Of a DNA stretch of 64,000 nucleotides, positions 1 to 11,956 are shown piece by piece (position 1 is the first letter of the stretch; each line of letters begins with the position of its first letter). A program made the translations under genes and the position numbers. The notes beneath the pieces were generated by a model. The model saw nothing but the letters and a program-made list of their open reading frames with translations. It did not search any database and was not told the DNA's origin. Location of the stretch: contig MNCI01029622.1 of the NCBI GenBank assembly GCA_015680685.1, positions 972,554 through 1,036,553 on the forward strand, written 5' to 3'. The DNA is from Gnetum montanum (taxonomy: Eukaryota; Streptophyta; Gnetopsida; Gnetales; Gnetaceae).

Positions 1-214
1 AGATTTGGATTAGGATTTAAGGAATGAATGGGATAAAGGAAGTTTGAGAAGCTTGCATAGCTTGAAACGCCAAAGAGGATCCCACTAGCATGATGAAGGG
101 AGGTGACATTGTAGGTACCACTAGGGCTAGATGCATGGAACAAGGTTAAACTGCAAATGGAATTGATGAGAATAATGAGATAGGTTGGAATATAGTTTTA
201 GCATAATGCATGGT
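1..214 (-). mobile_element. Element E, left part (decayed Tat-like gag region)
   Basis: AT-rich sequence without a usable reading frame. It is the left flank of element A. The same element E resumes at 8204, directly after A's right target duplication, where minus-strand gag homology can be recognised. Assignment of this first segment rests on continuity across A, not on its own domains. Confidence 0.45.
210..214. repeat. Target-site duplication of element A, left copy (ATGGT)
   Basis: The 5 bp ATGGT directly precede the TGAAACACC start of the left LTR. They recur at 8199-8203 directly after the TTACA end of the right LTR. A perfect 5-bp duplication is the normal signature of LTR retrotransposon integration and fixes the ends of A. 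Confidence 0.88.
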
Positions 215-1274
215 TGAAACACCATCGATTTTTGACCGCAAATTTGTCAAAGTGTTGCGCTATGCTCTAGAGCGTAGCTAGTGTAACACTACAGAGAAGC
301 CTCTGACAACCTCCAAAAGCCTCTAGAGCTCAGCATCAGCCTTCACCTTATCTCTAGCACTCCTCCAGCAAGTAAGATCAGCAATTTACATTTCTCTTAC
401 ACTCCTTGTTTATCCCAAATTGTACCTATGCTCTAGAGCATAGCAAGCATAGCAACCAGAGTTAGAAAATTTTTGGGTCATCTTTAGACTTAAAAAAGTT
501 TCTAAATTTTTCTCATAGTTCCACCTACTGCATTGCCACATGGCACCCAATCCATGTTTTGTACTATCCCTATTCCAATAAATACCCATGGACCCCTAAC
601 ATTTTAATGGTTGGCATTCCCCGACGGTTGGCATTCCCTGATGATTCACATTCCCCAACTATTGGAATTTCCAAGTGGTTGGCATTCCTTGGACATGAGA
701 ATTTTTAAGGACTTGGCATTTGGCATTCTAGCATCTTGGCACTTAGCTCCATGGGCAAATGAGACCAAAGCACACCACAATAGCCCTATTGCAATCCTTC
801 AAACACTACATGGTACACTGCAGTGAACAACCCAATAGGCATGGTTCATCACGGCAAGTGCTAGACTTCATGATCCAACACCACCTAGACTATGACTGCA
901 TTTCCACTATACTTGTTCTATACTATGTATCTTCTAAGACCCTTTTGGAGTTAACTACACTTCCATTTGGGGCGGTGTTTCATTTCTCTCTCCTGTTTCT
1001 AACATTTTCTTGTATTTTTTGCATCTTTCTGCACTTTTTCATGCATCATCATGTTGTACTACATATTTTTTGCATTTTCATGTTGACTAACCATTCCACC
1101 CCCCAGTTGTACCTACTACCTAGTTACAACTGGCAAAGTCCCTATTTGATTGACAAGACCATTTAGGATGCTCTGCCTCCATTTCCAGCAAGGCCCTCGT
1201 GTGAAGGTGGGGCTAAGGCTATGCATCCGTTGATCCCTTGCTAATTCTAGCCACCAATGTTTTTGGTCATTATA
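215..1274 (+). repeat. Element A 5' LTR
   Basis: It starts TGAAACACC, like the LTRs of T and F, and ends TATA where the partner LTR ends TACA. It is colinear with 7103-8198, with frequent substitutions and some indels. A TATA-like CAATAAATACC lies at 576-586. The palindrome GCTCTAGAGC occurs near the start and again around 430, in a TATGCTCTAGAGCATAGC context. The open reading frames seen here (611-1166) are not conserved in the partner LTR. Confidence 0.85.
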
Positions 1275-1764
1275 GTTTTTTTGGCACTAGAAGAAGGACT
1301 TCACCATTTTCTTCAACATTTTTTTATTGTTGTCCCACGTGCTCTCTCCACCAATGGTTGGTGTAAATTGGTCCTGGTCATTAGTTTCCCTAGAACACTA
1401 CTGTACAAAAGCCAAAGTATATCTTTAGCACTTAATCAAAACTCTAGATGCTTTGGAGATTGTAACAAGTTCTCAGAGCATAGCAAGCTCTAGCATAGTG
1501 AGTGTATCACTAGAGTTAGCCATTTTCAATAGCTTTCATAGTTAGCATTTTTTCTACATTTTCCTACTTAGTCCAATTTTCTATAGTTTCTCACTTAGTC
1601 AATTTTTTTTTACAGTTTTCATACTTAGCCATTTTTCTACATTTTTATGCTTAGCCATTTTCTACATTTTTAGCCATTTTTCTGCTACTGATAAACTTAG
1701 TCATTTTTCTACAATTTTCAGAGTTAGTCGTTTTTTGCAAACAATAACTCTCACAACCTAATCT
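1275..1764 (+). other. Element A leader with possible primer-binding site
   Basis: Directly after the LTR comes a short T run and then GGCACTAGAAGAAGGACTTC. The same place in element T (GCGCTAGAAGGAGGGCC, minus strand, next to 27494) and in E (next to 9818) has a clearly related sequence, so this is the likely primer-binding site. I could not identify the tRNA. The rest is T-rich and has imperfect repeats of a TTAGCCATTTTTCTACA-like unit (about 1520-1735). It has no coding signal. Confidence 0.5.
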
Positions 1765-4370
1765 ATGAACATGAATCTAGATCAACCTTTCATGTTAGTG
1801 TCTAACACATTTGACACTAGGATCCACCCAAAGTATGCTATGTTAAGCCACGAACAATACAACTTTTTTTGTGCCAAAATTCAAGTAGGATTATCGGTGG
1901 ATTGCCTTGACTTGGAGGCAAAACATGACTATGAACAAGTCCATTGAGATAGAGGGGAGTACAACCCCTTGTTATTCAACATAATCCCACTCACGAAGTC
2001 CTACCACCAGCTATTGTCCTAACTCATCCATGTAAACAATCATGATGTAGGGACAGCCTACGAGGAAGCCTCACAAGAGGAAGAAGATGAGTTTGAGGCC
2101 TTCTATGAACGTGAGAGCCCTCTCTACATCGTATTCCAACAACTACTCCCTAGTATAGCCCCTCCTCAATTTGGTCCACCCATCCTCTCTGAGATGGAGA
2201 CCATGCCAATTTAGCCTTCCTTTCAAGTGATTGCTACATTTGCCCAATGCTATGCTCACACGAGGACCACCTCCTAGCCCCATATGACTTAGGAATCCTA
2301 TGTCCAATTTGTCTCATTAGCATCCATGGTGTCTGTCCAACCCACTCGTGTGTGGCCCACCTTAGTCACTATGTCCATCACTCAGCCAACACATCATTGA
2401 CCATATGCTACAATGTTAAATTGGAAATTCCCATCCACTATGACATTAAACTGATAACACCTGTTTGCTACAATGTTAAACTAGCAAAATCCACAACCAA
2501 AATCCAACACTATGCTATGCAATCAATACAAGCCTAGCCAATGCAACCGGCTGGCACATCCCCAAGCTTGCCTCCTCTAACATTGTCAAAGTAGTGGAGT
2601 TCTACCAAGATGATCCCATAAGTCCCAAGATACCACCTCTAACTCTTCCAACTAGGGTCCAACTGCATTAGCTCACCAAGTACAATGGTGAAGGAGATCC
2701 CAATGCACACTTGGTCACATTCTGATCCAAGTGCTTACTCCTTCAAGCCTGGCCACATACCATCATGCGTGTGTTCACTATGTCACTTACTAGTAAGGCC
2801 TTAGAATAGTATTATGTACTACCTAAGGCCTCAATCTCTTCTTTGGAGGATCTCATAACCTAGTTTGTGACATGCTTCAAGTACAACCTAAAGCTTGAAG
2901 TAACCCTTGACCAGCTCATATAGGTCAAGCAATGGCCCCTAGAGCCTATGCCAAAATTCCTCCAATTTTGGAATGCCACATGGAGTTAAATGCATGAATT
3001 CCTAGTAAAGATGCACCTACAAGCCATCTTCAAGGGTGCAGTGAATGACTTCATCAAGCCAAACTATATTACTTGGCCCTGAAATCTCTTAGCCAAGCCT
3101 TTGCTCAAATGAAAGGCAGAGAAAAGGTAGTGCAAGCTAGTAATGACCTAGCTTACATGGCCTATAGAAACCAACATATGCATAAGCAAAATGCAATAGT
3201 GGCAATAGTGGCTGCAAGCACAAAAGCAACCAACCAGGGCCCAATGGCTAAGCAGCCCAAGGCCCAAGGTCACAAAGCCACCAACTCAGGTACCAACTCA
3301 CCTACATTAGTAGGGGCTACCCCAAGGTCCAGCTTTGAGTGCACGAATCACTCAAAGTATACATCACTACTGATGGAACCCTCTAAACTGCTAGAGTAAC
3401 TCTTGAAAGTTAGGAAAATCCAATACAAACACATATTAGAAATTGCCCACCAAAAACATGATAGGTACTATGAACTACTAAGGAACCCTACCTCAACAAT
3501 ATCAAATGAGCTCCTAGTCTCACAACATTTCAAACTGGACCAGTGCTATCATTACCACCAAATGTCTACTCACAGTACGAACAACTGTTATGCTTTGCAA
3601 GATGATTGGCATAGAATGATAAAATGACACCAATTGGTGCTTAACACAATGAGCCAATCCAATGTAGACAATGCCCCCTATGTCATAAACTCCATTAGCA
3701 TAGGTGGAAATTACAAACCTATGCAACAACCTTTTGTGATCTACATGCCTTCTAATAAGGCAAGGATCCCCTTGGGCTTCACAACCAAGAGGCCTTCCTT
3801 TGTTATTAAAGTGTCACCTCGGACACCCACAACATCCTTTGTGGATAAGGTCCCATAGTAATCATTTGCTAAGATATTAAATAGGCATGAAATAGCAAAA
3901 AAAAATTGCTAAGAAAATCATAAGGTGCCACAACAAGTTGGCCCCATAACAACTCCTAAACCACTATTTGTTATAAGGGTGCCACAATGTGATGGCCCCT
4001 CACATACCCAAAGCCCAACAGTGGGCAATGTCTCTGTCCCTCCTCCTTCAAGGGCTGACTACACTAGCAACCTGAGTAGGCCTACCAAATGGCAATGCAA
4101 TAGGATGAACGAGCACCTTGCAACCCTCATGGCTGAAGCAAAGGCCATAACTAGCAAGCAACAACTAAATGCTAGGGCCCCTACCCCCAAGTAAGCTAAG
4201 CAACCCAAGCCCAAGTCCCCTCCATGAGAGATCCATCTCTCAATTCGCATGGAGGAAGTCAAGGTTAACATAATGGTCAATGATAAGGACTTCATAGTTG
4301 CACTAACATAGGAGAAACAAATGCTCAAGTAAAAGAAGACAATGTTGAGATTGTACAACCTAGTCATGAC
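1765..4370 (+). pseudogene. Element A gag, decayed
   Basis: The N-terminal piece at 1765-1947 contains an EQYNFFCAKIQVGLS-like segment matching EEYNFICVKIQAKLA of T's gag. Around 2640-3070 the retrotransposon gag core can be followed in fragments (KYNGEGDPNAHLVTF-like, then the segment leading to SQAFAQMKG). At 3403-3627 the H-rich cysteine motif of Tat-type gags is visible (YHYHQMSTHSTNNCYALQDD). Proline-rich repeats of the form PFVIxxP follow to about 4000. Many stops and frameshifts interrupt the frame. Near 2400-2490 the interior also carries copies of the CTATGACATTAAACTAGCA-type repeat that T keeps only in its 3' region. Its role was capsid formation; this copy cannot make a full protein. 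Confidence 0.75.
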
Positions 4371-5130
4371 CTCATCTATTCACCACCAAGCATTTGCCCA
4401 ACTATTGGCCTCCATTCCTATTATAGAGGAGATCCTTGTAGATGAGGCATCCATCTGTGCAGCAATGTTTCCCCCTATAATGTAGGAATTGGATTCAACA
4501 TTGCTAGCCTTTTGCAACAATGTAGTCAAGATCAACCCCAAATGAGGGGAGGTCACTATAGTTCCACTATTCATTAGCATAGGTGTTGGGTAGTGCAAGA
4601 TTTGTAGAGTGCATGTTGCTGATGGTGTAGCAACAAACATAGTCCTGTATTCCATCATCGATAAGCTAGACCTGGAAAATGAAATTAGGCCAAAAAAATC
4701 ATGTGTCTAAAATCCTTCAATGAATTATGTGTCACTGTTAGGGGTATAATAAACTTAGCCTTTGTGGTAGGAGAGCAATTCCTCACTAGCACAGATTTCA
4801 CTATCATAGAGGAGATGCCAGGCTTCAACCTAATCTTAGGTAGGCCTTGGCTAGCCTAACTACAAGTCATCACCTCTTCCATCCATCAAGAAGGCCACCT
4901 TCCATATGAAGGTGGTCAAGTTATCATCCATAGTGATAATGCCTCCCCTCTAACTACCACAACATAGACATGGAACAAGTGTCGAAGGTGGATTTTCTTG
5001 GTGATGCACCTATGACAACCAACAGAACGCCTAAGGCTAACATACCTCAATGAGTGGTTAGAGCTAATAGCCTCCCAAAGGATCATAAGCTTTGCACATC
5101 CTCTAATCCACACACAGTTAAAAAGCAATT
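4371..5130 (+). pseudogene. Element A aspartic protease, decayed
   Basis: Homology to T's protease is clear. HVADGVATNIVLYSIIDKL corresponds to the active-site segment of T (MDDGAAANVVPYSIVDRL). EEMPGFNLILGRPWLA matches the conserved flap-to-C-terminus segment, and HQEGHLPYEGGQVII matches what follows. An in-frame stop lies inside the last motif and others lie upstream. The segment ends at a decayed version of T's protease C-terminus. Nothing resembling RT follows, so coding capacity stops here. Confidence 0.75.
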
Positions 5131-5640
5131 ATGTGACCAAGAATTTTCCTTGGCCAAAAATGTGCTAAGCACTTACTTACACCTTGCCTCCACGGGCCAT
5201 GCATTTTTGGTTTTTGCTTGTGTTGCATTTTTTCATGCATTTACATTTCACTTGCTTGCCTAGTTTACACACTGCTTCACTTTATTTACACATCCATCCA
5301 CTTATCTTACACATTGCATTTGAAAAACATCAAAAATACATAAAAATAAAAGAAACATAAAACTACAAAAACACATGGCCAAAAAGGCCTTAAACTATTG
5401 TTCTAGCCCAAAATGACCTTAAACTTGCATACATACGATAGAATGACTTTAAACTATCACTATGGCCCAGAATGGCCTAAAACTATCAATTTTTGCATTA
5501 CTTTCTTTTCATTCATGCATTTTAACTCTATTTATGATAGGTGCCACTTGATGTTGTTTTTATAGTTTATTTTTGTAGGATCTTGTAAGCACACAACATG
5601 ACTACACATGCAACATCACACATCACATAAGCAACATAAG
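5131..5640 (+). other. Element A noncoding segment after the protease
   Basis: AT-rich with T-rich runs, no domain signal. Around 5390-5480 there are loose copies of a unit ending ACTTTAAACTATC / CCTTAAACTTGC. These look like the degenerate edge of the tandem repeat that follows. Confidence 0.5.
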
Positions 5641-5935
5641 CACTCATCTGCCATGATGAAAAAAATTGGCACGGATAGTCCACTATGACTATAAACTAGT
5701 GTAGTAGTCCCCTATGACTATAAACTAGCATAGATTGTTCTTGGATCATAACATTAAATTGGCACAACATCCACTATCTGCTATGACATTAAACTAGCAC
5801 CTAGTAGTCTGCTAGGACTATAAACTAGCACATCACAGTCTGCTAGGACCTTAAATTACATTCATGATCTGCTAGGACTTTAAACTAGCATGTTGATGAT
5901 CTATTGGAGCACTTGCCATTAGTGAAACCCTTAGG
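5641..5935 (+). repeat. Element A 3' tandem repeat, related to that of element T
   Basis: Imperfect tandem copies of a unit whose core is TGCTATGACATTAAACTAGC, separated by variable spacers (for example around 5685, 5718, 5780, 5815, 5850 and 5877). T has the same core, in the same orientation relative to its own transcription, at 14530-15050 on the minus strand. The repeat thus predates the split of the two subfamilies. Confidence 0.8.
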
Positions 5936-7085
5936 AAACTCATAGCATCATTGCCTCCCCCTATGCTACTAATCTTTTGGAGAACCTACCATTAGTGCAA
6001 CCTTTGGAGGACTCACAACATCATCACCCTAGCACTTTCATTAGCTTCCTGAGCACTTACAACTGGCATAGCATTTGCTGCATCTTCACATCTCGCATTT
6101 GTAGCATCTTCACATTCATTATTTGCATTTTCATCTCATTTTTTTATGATTTTCTTTTCTTCTAGAAGTTTTGTTTGCAAGATGAGGCCTCGAAGATGGT
6201 CATGCAAGGATGCATCTCATTGCAGCAATAGCTCACCACATTGCTCCAGTGTGCATGATTGGACTAGTTAAGCCACTCAAGAGTGCACATCCCCCTCATC
6301 CCATTATAGCCTATGCACATCCACTTCTTCATCCCAATAGCCTCTCATCCCCCACATACTCACAATTGCACATCCCTCTGATGCATACACACTATGATGT
6401 ATATGGCATTTTCTTCATGTCAATCGTAGAACCCAAGGTGGACATAACATAACTCATCCCATGGAAATCCTCTATTGGTTATTCAAAGCCCAAGCAGATG
6501 TAACACAACTCATCCTTGGGAGGAAACACTTGTCCTACAAACATGACGTGATTACATCAAAACAAAGCCCATCTACTCGATGGCCAACTTGCAACTGGAA
6601 TTCAGTAGTAAGCTAAACCAAACAAAGGTTCACCTTATAGCAAAGCAAAGCAAAAAAAAAAAAAAAAAAGAAAGAGAAAAAAATGAAAAAACAAGAAAAA
6701 AAAGAAAAATAAAAATGGAAAAAAGAACATCCCCAAAAAAATTGAAAGTGTTGCACTTTCTTAATCAACCAAGCCTTGGATCAACTTTAACTCTCTCAAG
6801 AGCACTTTGACAAGAGGTCAACATTTCAAGGGCAAGTACCTTCATGCCATGGTCACCATCAGCCATGTTGACTTTGCATCTTGCATTAGGATACATTGTT
6901 TGAATTTTATTTCATCTTCATAGCACATTTCCTACACACTTTGCCTCCGCATACCCTTATCCATAGCACTCTTGAACATGGTAGAATGACACTTGATCTG
7001 TCATTGACAAGTGATGTTGGTGCCATGTCTGCTATGGTGTTTTTCAATTCTTTGTCGATGTCTCTTAGGTCACTCCTCTAGACAT
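5936..7085 (+). other. Element A 3' untranslated region
   Basis: No coding signal. It includes a purine-rich low-complexity run at about 6648-6730 (mostly A with scattered G) and pyrimidine-rich tracts around 6050-6180. It ends at the purine tract next to the 3' LTR. Confidence 0.6.
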
Positions 7086-7102
7086 CAAAAAAGAGGGGCC
7101 AT
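7086..7102 (+). promoter_or_regulatory. Element A polypurine tract
   Basis: AAAAAAGAGGGGCCAT directly precedes the TGAAATACC start of the 3' LTR. The same AAAGAGGGGCCAT sequence precedes T's 3' LTR on the minus strand. It would prime plus-strand DNA synthesis. Confidence 0.85.
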
Positions 7103-8198
7103 TGAAATACCACCAATTTTGGGCTTCAGCATTGCAATTGCAAATTTGTCTAAGTGTTGCAGTATGCTCTAGAGCATAGCCAACGTAGCACTATAGAGAA
7201 GCCTTTAATAGCCTCCAAAAGCCTCCAGAGCTTAGCATTAGCCTTCACCTCAACTCCAACACTCCTTCGGCAAGCAAGATCAACAATTTGCATTTCTCTT
7301 GCACTTCCTATTTATTCCAAATTGTACCTATGCTCTAGAATGAAGCAAGCATAGCAACTAGAGTTAGAAAATTTTTTGGTCATCTTTAGACTTAGAAAAT
7401 TTTCTAAATTTTTCTTGTAGTTCCACCTACCACACTGCCACATGGCACCTAATCTGTGTTTTGCACTAAACCTAGTCCTATAAATACCCTTGGACCCCCA
7501 ACATTTTAATGGATGGCATTCCTCGACTGTTTGCATTTCCCAACTATTGGCATTTCTAAGTGGTTGACATTCCTTTGACATAAGCATTTTTAAGTACTTG
7601 GAATTTGGCATTTGGCATCTTGACACTTAGCTTCATGGGCAAATGAGACCCAAAGCACATCACACCCGCAGAGAGGTAGAGTTCCACATCATGGTCCACT
7701 ACAAACCCATTGTAGCCCTATAGAACACTACATAGTACACTACAGTGACAAACCTAGTAGGAACGGTTCATCACAATGAGTTCCAAACTTCATGGCTTGA
7801 CACCATCAAAATTGTGACTATGCTTGCACTATGTCTATTGTACACTATGTACCTTATAGGACCCTTTTGGAGTTAACTACACTTCCATTTAGGGTGGTGT
7901 TCTCTTTCTCTCTTCCATTTCTAACATTTTCTTGCATATTTTTGCATCTTTCTACACTTTTTCACGTGTCATCATGCTATACTATGTATTTTTTGCATTC
8001 GCATTTCGACTAACCATGCCACCCCCTAGTTGTATCCACTACCCTGATTGCAACCAACAAAGTCCCTATTCGATTGACAAGACCATTTAGGGTGCTCACC
8101 CTCTATTTTTAGCAAGGCCCTCACGTGGAGGTGGGGTTAAGGTTGTGTGTCCGTTGACCTCTCGGTGATTCCAGCCACCAATGTTTTTAGTCGTTACA
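7103..8198 (+). repeat. Element A 3' LTR
   Basis: It begins TGAAATACC and ends TTACA, followed by the target duplication ATGGT. It is colinear with 215-1274. The TATA box is better preserved here (CCTATAAATACCC, 7477-7489). Substitutions against the 5' LTR are numerous and mostly transitions, which indicates an old insertion. Confidence 0.88.
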
Positions 8199-8203
8199 AT
8201 GGT
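8199..8203. repeat. Target-site duplication of element A, right copy (ATGGT)
   Basis: Perfect match to 210-214. Confidence 0.88.
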
Positions 8204-9170
8204 TATGATAGGTGTTGGCTTGAACATGGTGGGATAGATAAGGGAAGAATGAGAAACTTGAGCTACAGGGAATACAAGGGGTGTAGAGCTAGGGATGATC
8301 TTTTGTGGAGTTAACTGTTGTAAGTTTCTAATAAAAGCATGGAGCTCCTACTCTATCTCAAACTCATCTTGGTCCTCTTGGTTTTTATTTACAATAACCT
8401 CTTCACTCCACTCATTGATATCTATAAGTTACATTAACAAATAAGTATAGAAATCCATTAAAGGGACTTGGACATAGTGTGAGGAAATATATTCTTTACC
8501 ATTTGGATGTATGATTTTTAACTAATGATTGACATCAAACTTATAATGTGGGATGAGAAGGCCTACTTGTATCTTGGCATAAAGGAAGTTATAAAACTCC
8601 TCATTTATAATTGTGAAGTTTGGTTCTTGTCCCATTCAATTAAGTGATTTCCTATGTTCTATGATTGCTGGATCTTTGGCATCATAGATACGAACTACTT
8701 CTTGGTTAGGGGACTTGTACATATTTTTTATGGGGTAATACCATAGAGCAATGAAAAGGCATAAAAAAAATGTTGAACTAGGTGATAGGCTAAAAGATTT
8801 AGTGTATGAACTATTTAGTCTATGAGATCACTCATCATATGAAGTATAAAATAAAACTACAACTTCAAGGATTATGTAGGTGGTTGTCGTAGTGTGGTGC
8901 ACTACACTGGAAGAAAATTACTACTTATGTTTGCAAATGTAGGAAATAGTGGTAACAATGCAAATTGTGAATAGAAAATTTAATACAAAAACATTTGAAA
9001 TAGGTTGTTGACTATATGTTGGGTTTTGGTGATCATACAACAAAAGTTTGTAGTGTAGTTCACACATTAGATGTTGGTGAACACCTACCACATAATTTTA
9101 AGAGATAAAATAGCCAAGATGTTTATAGGTCATACATTGGCTCTAAGAGAGATCTAACACCAAATTTTAC
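8204..9170 (-). pseudogene. Element E gag N-terminal region, decayed
   Basis: On the minus strand, 8550-8660 matches the N-terminal gag segment of T at 27030-27125 (the ITPEEYNFICVKIQAK region) in both order and spacing. An acidic stretch upstream corresponds to T's EEEEDEF region. No frame is open. Beyond about 8700 it is leader-like sequence leading to a tandem repeat. Confidence 0.6.
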
Positions 9171-9745
9171 AAAAGTAAATACTGTAATTTTGATGGTAGG
9201 CTATAAGCTAGGTTTTAGAAAATCAAACTCTAGATGGGAAAGGTAAAAATTTTTAAAATTTCTGCAGGCTATATGCTAGGTTTTAAAAAACCTAGCACTT
9301 GATTAAAACATTTAAATGTAGCAAAAATAACTATCTGTCACAACTAGATCTTAGGAAGGATCCAAAATAAAATTTTTATAATGTGAATGGATAAGATAGG
9401 ATGTAGGTTATATGCTAGCCTTTGTGCACATCCCAAAGCTAAATTTTATGAAATTGAAAGTGTAGTTTTGTTGTAGACTATATGCTGGATTTTAGAAAAC
9501 CTAGCACTTGAAAAAATAAATCAAGAAAAGGCCAAACTTGTTATAGTTTATATGCTAGATTTCATGAAACCCAATACTAATTTTAGGCCATGCACTACGC
9601 TTATGAAAAATCCTATACCAATTTTAAAATAAAAATTATGGAAATAAAGGTTGTAGGTAGAGAGTTAGGTTTTGGAAAAATACAAAATGAATTTGCAAGT
9701 TGTAGGTTATAGGCCACACAGGGTTTTAAGAAAACCTAGCACTAG
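9171..9745 (-). repeat. Element E leader tandem repeat with hairpin-forming units
   Basis: About eight diverged copies of a unit containing GTAGGCTATATGCTAGGTTTT and often AGAAAACCTAGCACTT (near 9184, 9266, 9400, 9470, 9540, 9586, 9650 and 9700). Copy spacing varies, roughly 50-130 bp. Each well-kept copy contains an inverted repeat, AGGTTTT...AAAACCT, able to fold as a short hairpin. It lies between gag and the primer-binding region of E. Confidence 0.65.
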
Positions 9746-9784
9746 TAGAAAAATTGAAATTGGGATTTTTTACTGCTAAAAACT

Positions 9785-9817
9785 TGACTAGAGGCCCTCC
9801 TTCTAGCACCTAAAAAT
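9785..9817 (-). promoter_or_regulatory. Element E primer-binding region
   Basis: The minus strand reads GGTGCTAGAAGGAGGGCCTC. It is equivalent to the sequence next to the 5' LTR of T (GCGCTAGAAGGAGGGCC) and to that after the A LTR. Its position next to LTR-like sequence supports a primer-binding site; the tRNA was not identified. Confidence 0.55.
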
Positions 9818-10205
9818 TTGGTGGCAGTAGAATAGTTTTGACCTTGGATCCATGAGCATTGAGAAAAGAATATGAAGCACCTTTGATGATCTTGTTAATC
9901 ACCTGGGGACGTTAAAGTCTATTACAAATGTGTGAAATAAAAATGACGAGTGTATGATCTAAGTGCAGAGAAATTTAAAGTGAAGTATGCTGAATGAATG
10001 AAAGTGTAAACTTGTATCAAAATGATGGAAAATTCATGGAAACAAAGTTCAAAGAACTCAAGCTTATAAAATTTTAATGCCCAAGAGCTCATGGAAGAAT
10101 ACTTGGAACTTGATATAGCTAGAAGGATATGTTCTAGAGTCAAATCTATGCTTAATAATTCCATATAGTCTACCATTTGAACTCACTACTAGTTTTCTTT
10201 GCTAC
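9818..10205 (-). repeat. Element E 5' LTR, first part (split by element B)
   Basis: Sequence from about 9830 aligns with the start of T's LTR: TTTTGACCTTGGATCC versus TTTTAACCATGGATCC, then a GATGATCTTGTTAATC-like segment versus GGTCTTGTCGATC. The LTR is interrupted at 10206 by element B and resumes after 33268. Its other end is the TTTCA at 33985. The ORFs at 9922-10176 and 10177-10479 are incidental. Confidence 0.65.
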
Positions 10206-11403
10206 TATTATTGAGCTTTTGATATGTCAAAACATTATGGAAAATGGAGTACAAGGATGTTTTTGTGGTTGTTGTATTTACAATACTAATATCAAAGGAC
10301 TCAAGGACTCACAAGAAAATTTGGGATCACAAGCACTCAAGGGAGCACGGATGAATATGAAGAGTTCAAGAAAAATATATCTATTTTTGTTGAGGATGAT
10401 TCCTATATATTTTGGCATGCTTTGGAGTGTTTCTAGCTCATTTTCTAAGGTTTATGGGAACTTTTTTGGAGGCATTTAGAGGCTTCTAGTATCAAAATAA
10501 GCAATTTCATTTTTGGCCCTTGCAGAAAAGACATTTTTCCCATACCAAAGACATCTTTCCAGAATGCAGCATAGGCAAAGACATCTTTGCAAACTAGCAA
10601 AAATCTTTCATTAGACAAAGAGATCTTTCATCAAACAAAGAAATCTTTCATCAGACAAAGATGTCTTCCTAGAACGAAGGCAAGTTATAGAAAGACATCT
10701 TTCTAGAATGAAGGCTAGATGCAAAAAGACATCTTAGTCATGAAGAAGACATCTTCCATGACCATTAGTTAGTCATTGCACAAGTTCCAAGGTAAATTTG
10801 GAAACATTGTAGCTATAAGAAGACTTCATTCTCATTGGGAAAAAAGTAAGCATTGTGTACTATCAATTGTAATCATTATTGTTCCTCATTGTATACTCAT
10901 TTGTCTATTGTAATTCGTAAAAGTGAGTTGTGCCTCAAGTACAAGGATCAGCAAACTTAGTTGCATTCATTCCTTGTAATTTTTGTTCTCTTTTGTTACC
11001 TTGTGGGATTGATCTACTTCTTGTGGGAAGGCATCTTGCTTGAGTTTGTTATGATCCTATGGGATTGAGTGTTGGTGTAGCATCACAACACTCCAATGCA
11101 GAGCTGAAGTTGTAAAGGTATTGGGATCCTTGAAAACATATTCTAAGATTGTTGAGACCTTGTGGGGTTGAGTGAAGTTTTAGAATTGAATCACTTCAGA
11201 GTGGAGCTTAGATCTTGTATAATGTGTGGTATCATTCAAACCACAATTTGGAAGCAACAAAGTTTGAAGGTGTGCTTGCGAACTACCCTTCGAGTGTGGA
11301 CTACCCAAGTTGGGGAACCATATTAAATTTGGTGTTGAATTTATGTTAAATAATTTTTTTGGAGAACTATTCATCCCTTCTTGCCTAAGTTCAACAATCC
11401 TCA
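10206..11403 (+). repeat. Element B 5' LTR
   Basis: Colinear with 32051-33263, for example GGACTCAAGGACTCACA at 10290-10310 versus GGACTCAGGGACTCACA at 32138-32155. It ends CAACAATCCTCA. The interior holds several imperfect copies of a GACATCTTTC-type unit (about 10540-10745), which also occur in the partner LTR (about 32400-32570). Substitutions and small indels are frequent, so it is old. Confidence 0.8.
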
Positions 11404-11951
11404 AATGCTATTGAAGCTTGGTACTCTTACACTCTACATTAATCTTTTAGAGTGAACATGGTTGAGGTAATCAACATCAGATGCATCTAGATATGCTTCA
11501 TCAATTTCTATGCTCAATTCTTATATCACATTTGTTATAAAGGTAAGTCTTTCATTCTCTTCCTTATGTTTAGAAATAAAGGAAACTGTACTTGTAAAGT
11601 TGATAAAACTCATAACAATATGAATGATATTTCCTTTGAAGAAAGGCATGGGATATTTTGCCATGTAGTTCTTTATTTCCAAAATTTATGTATTGAGATA
11701 AAAGATTCTTTACATTCCAAGAAATAAAATTAAAGTTCCTAATGATGAATGTTTTTATCTTAAGAATGAGAACTTAGACCTTGAGGTGGATATTGAAAAA
11801 CTAACCAATGTGATTGAGAAGATGAGTAAGAGCTTTGAAGGTAAGGAAAGAGGTAAAAATTTTTCAAGTTCTAATTTTGATTCATCTTCAATAGAATGCT
11901 TGGTATGTGATTGAAGAGGCCATGTGGCCTCCAAATGTCCTAGTCATGATA
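11404..11951 (+). pseudogene. Element B leader and gag, part 1, with first zinc knuckle
   Basis: After a short leader, codons from about 11740 to 11951 give a charged helical stretch (for example KLTNVIEKMSKSF). A CCHC zinc knuckle follows at 11898-11939, reading CLVCD-stop-RGHVASKC. The stop is inside the knuckle. The frame runs into the target site of T and resumes after T at 29018 with a segment typical of plant copia gags (FYSSWDDEDQ), which confirms that T interrupts this gene. Confidence 0.65.
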
Positions 11952-11956
11952 GGTTA
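11952..11956. repeat. Target-site duplication of element T, left copy (GGTTA)
   Basis: GGTTA directly precedes the TGTAACG end of T's left LTR. It recurs at 29013-29017 directly after the right LTR, so the duplication is perfect. Confidence 0.92.

Larger units (their letters stand above)
215..8198 (+). mobile_element. Element A: LTR retrotransposon carrying gag and protease only
   Basis: About 8 kb, bounded by two LTRs of about 1.06 and 1.10 kb (215-1274 and 7103-8198) and the duplication ATGGT. The interior holds decayed gag and protease related to those of element T. A short noncoding stretch, a tandem repeat also found in T and a purine tract follow. No reverse transcriptase, RNase H or integrase is recognisable between the protease (about 5130) and the purine tract. 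A is therefore a non-autonomous relative of the Tat-like family. Both LTRs and the interior are CpG-poor and full of stops, so the insertion is old. Confidence 0.85.

Noticed and set aside
10177-10479. 100-codon ORF as a gene
   Set aside because: It starts in E's LTR and crosses into B's LTR; it is not conserved in the partner LTR.
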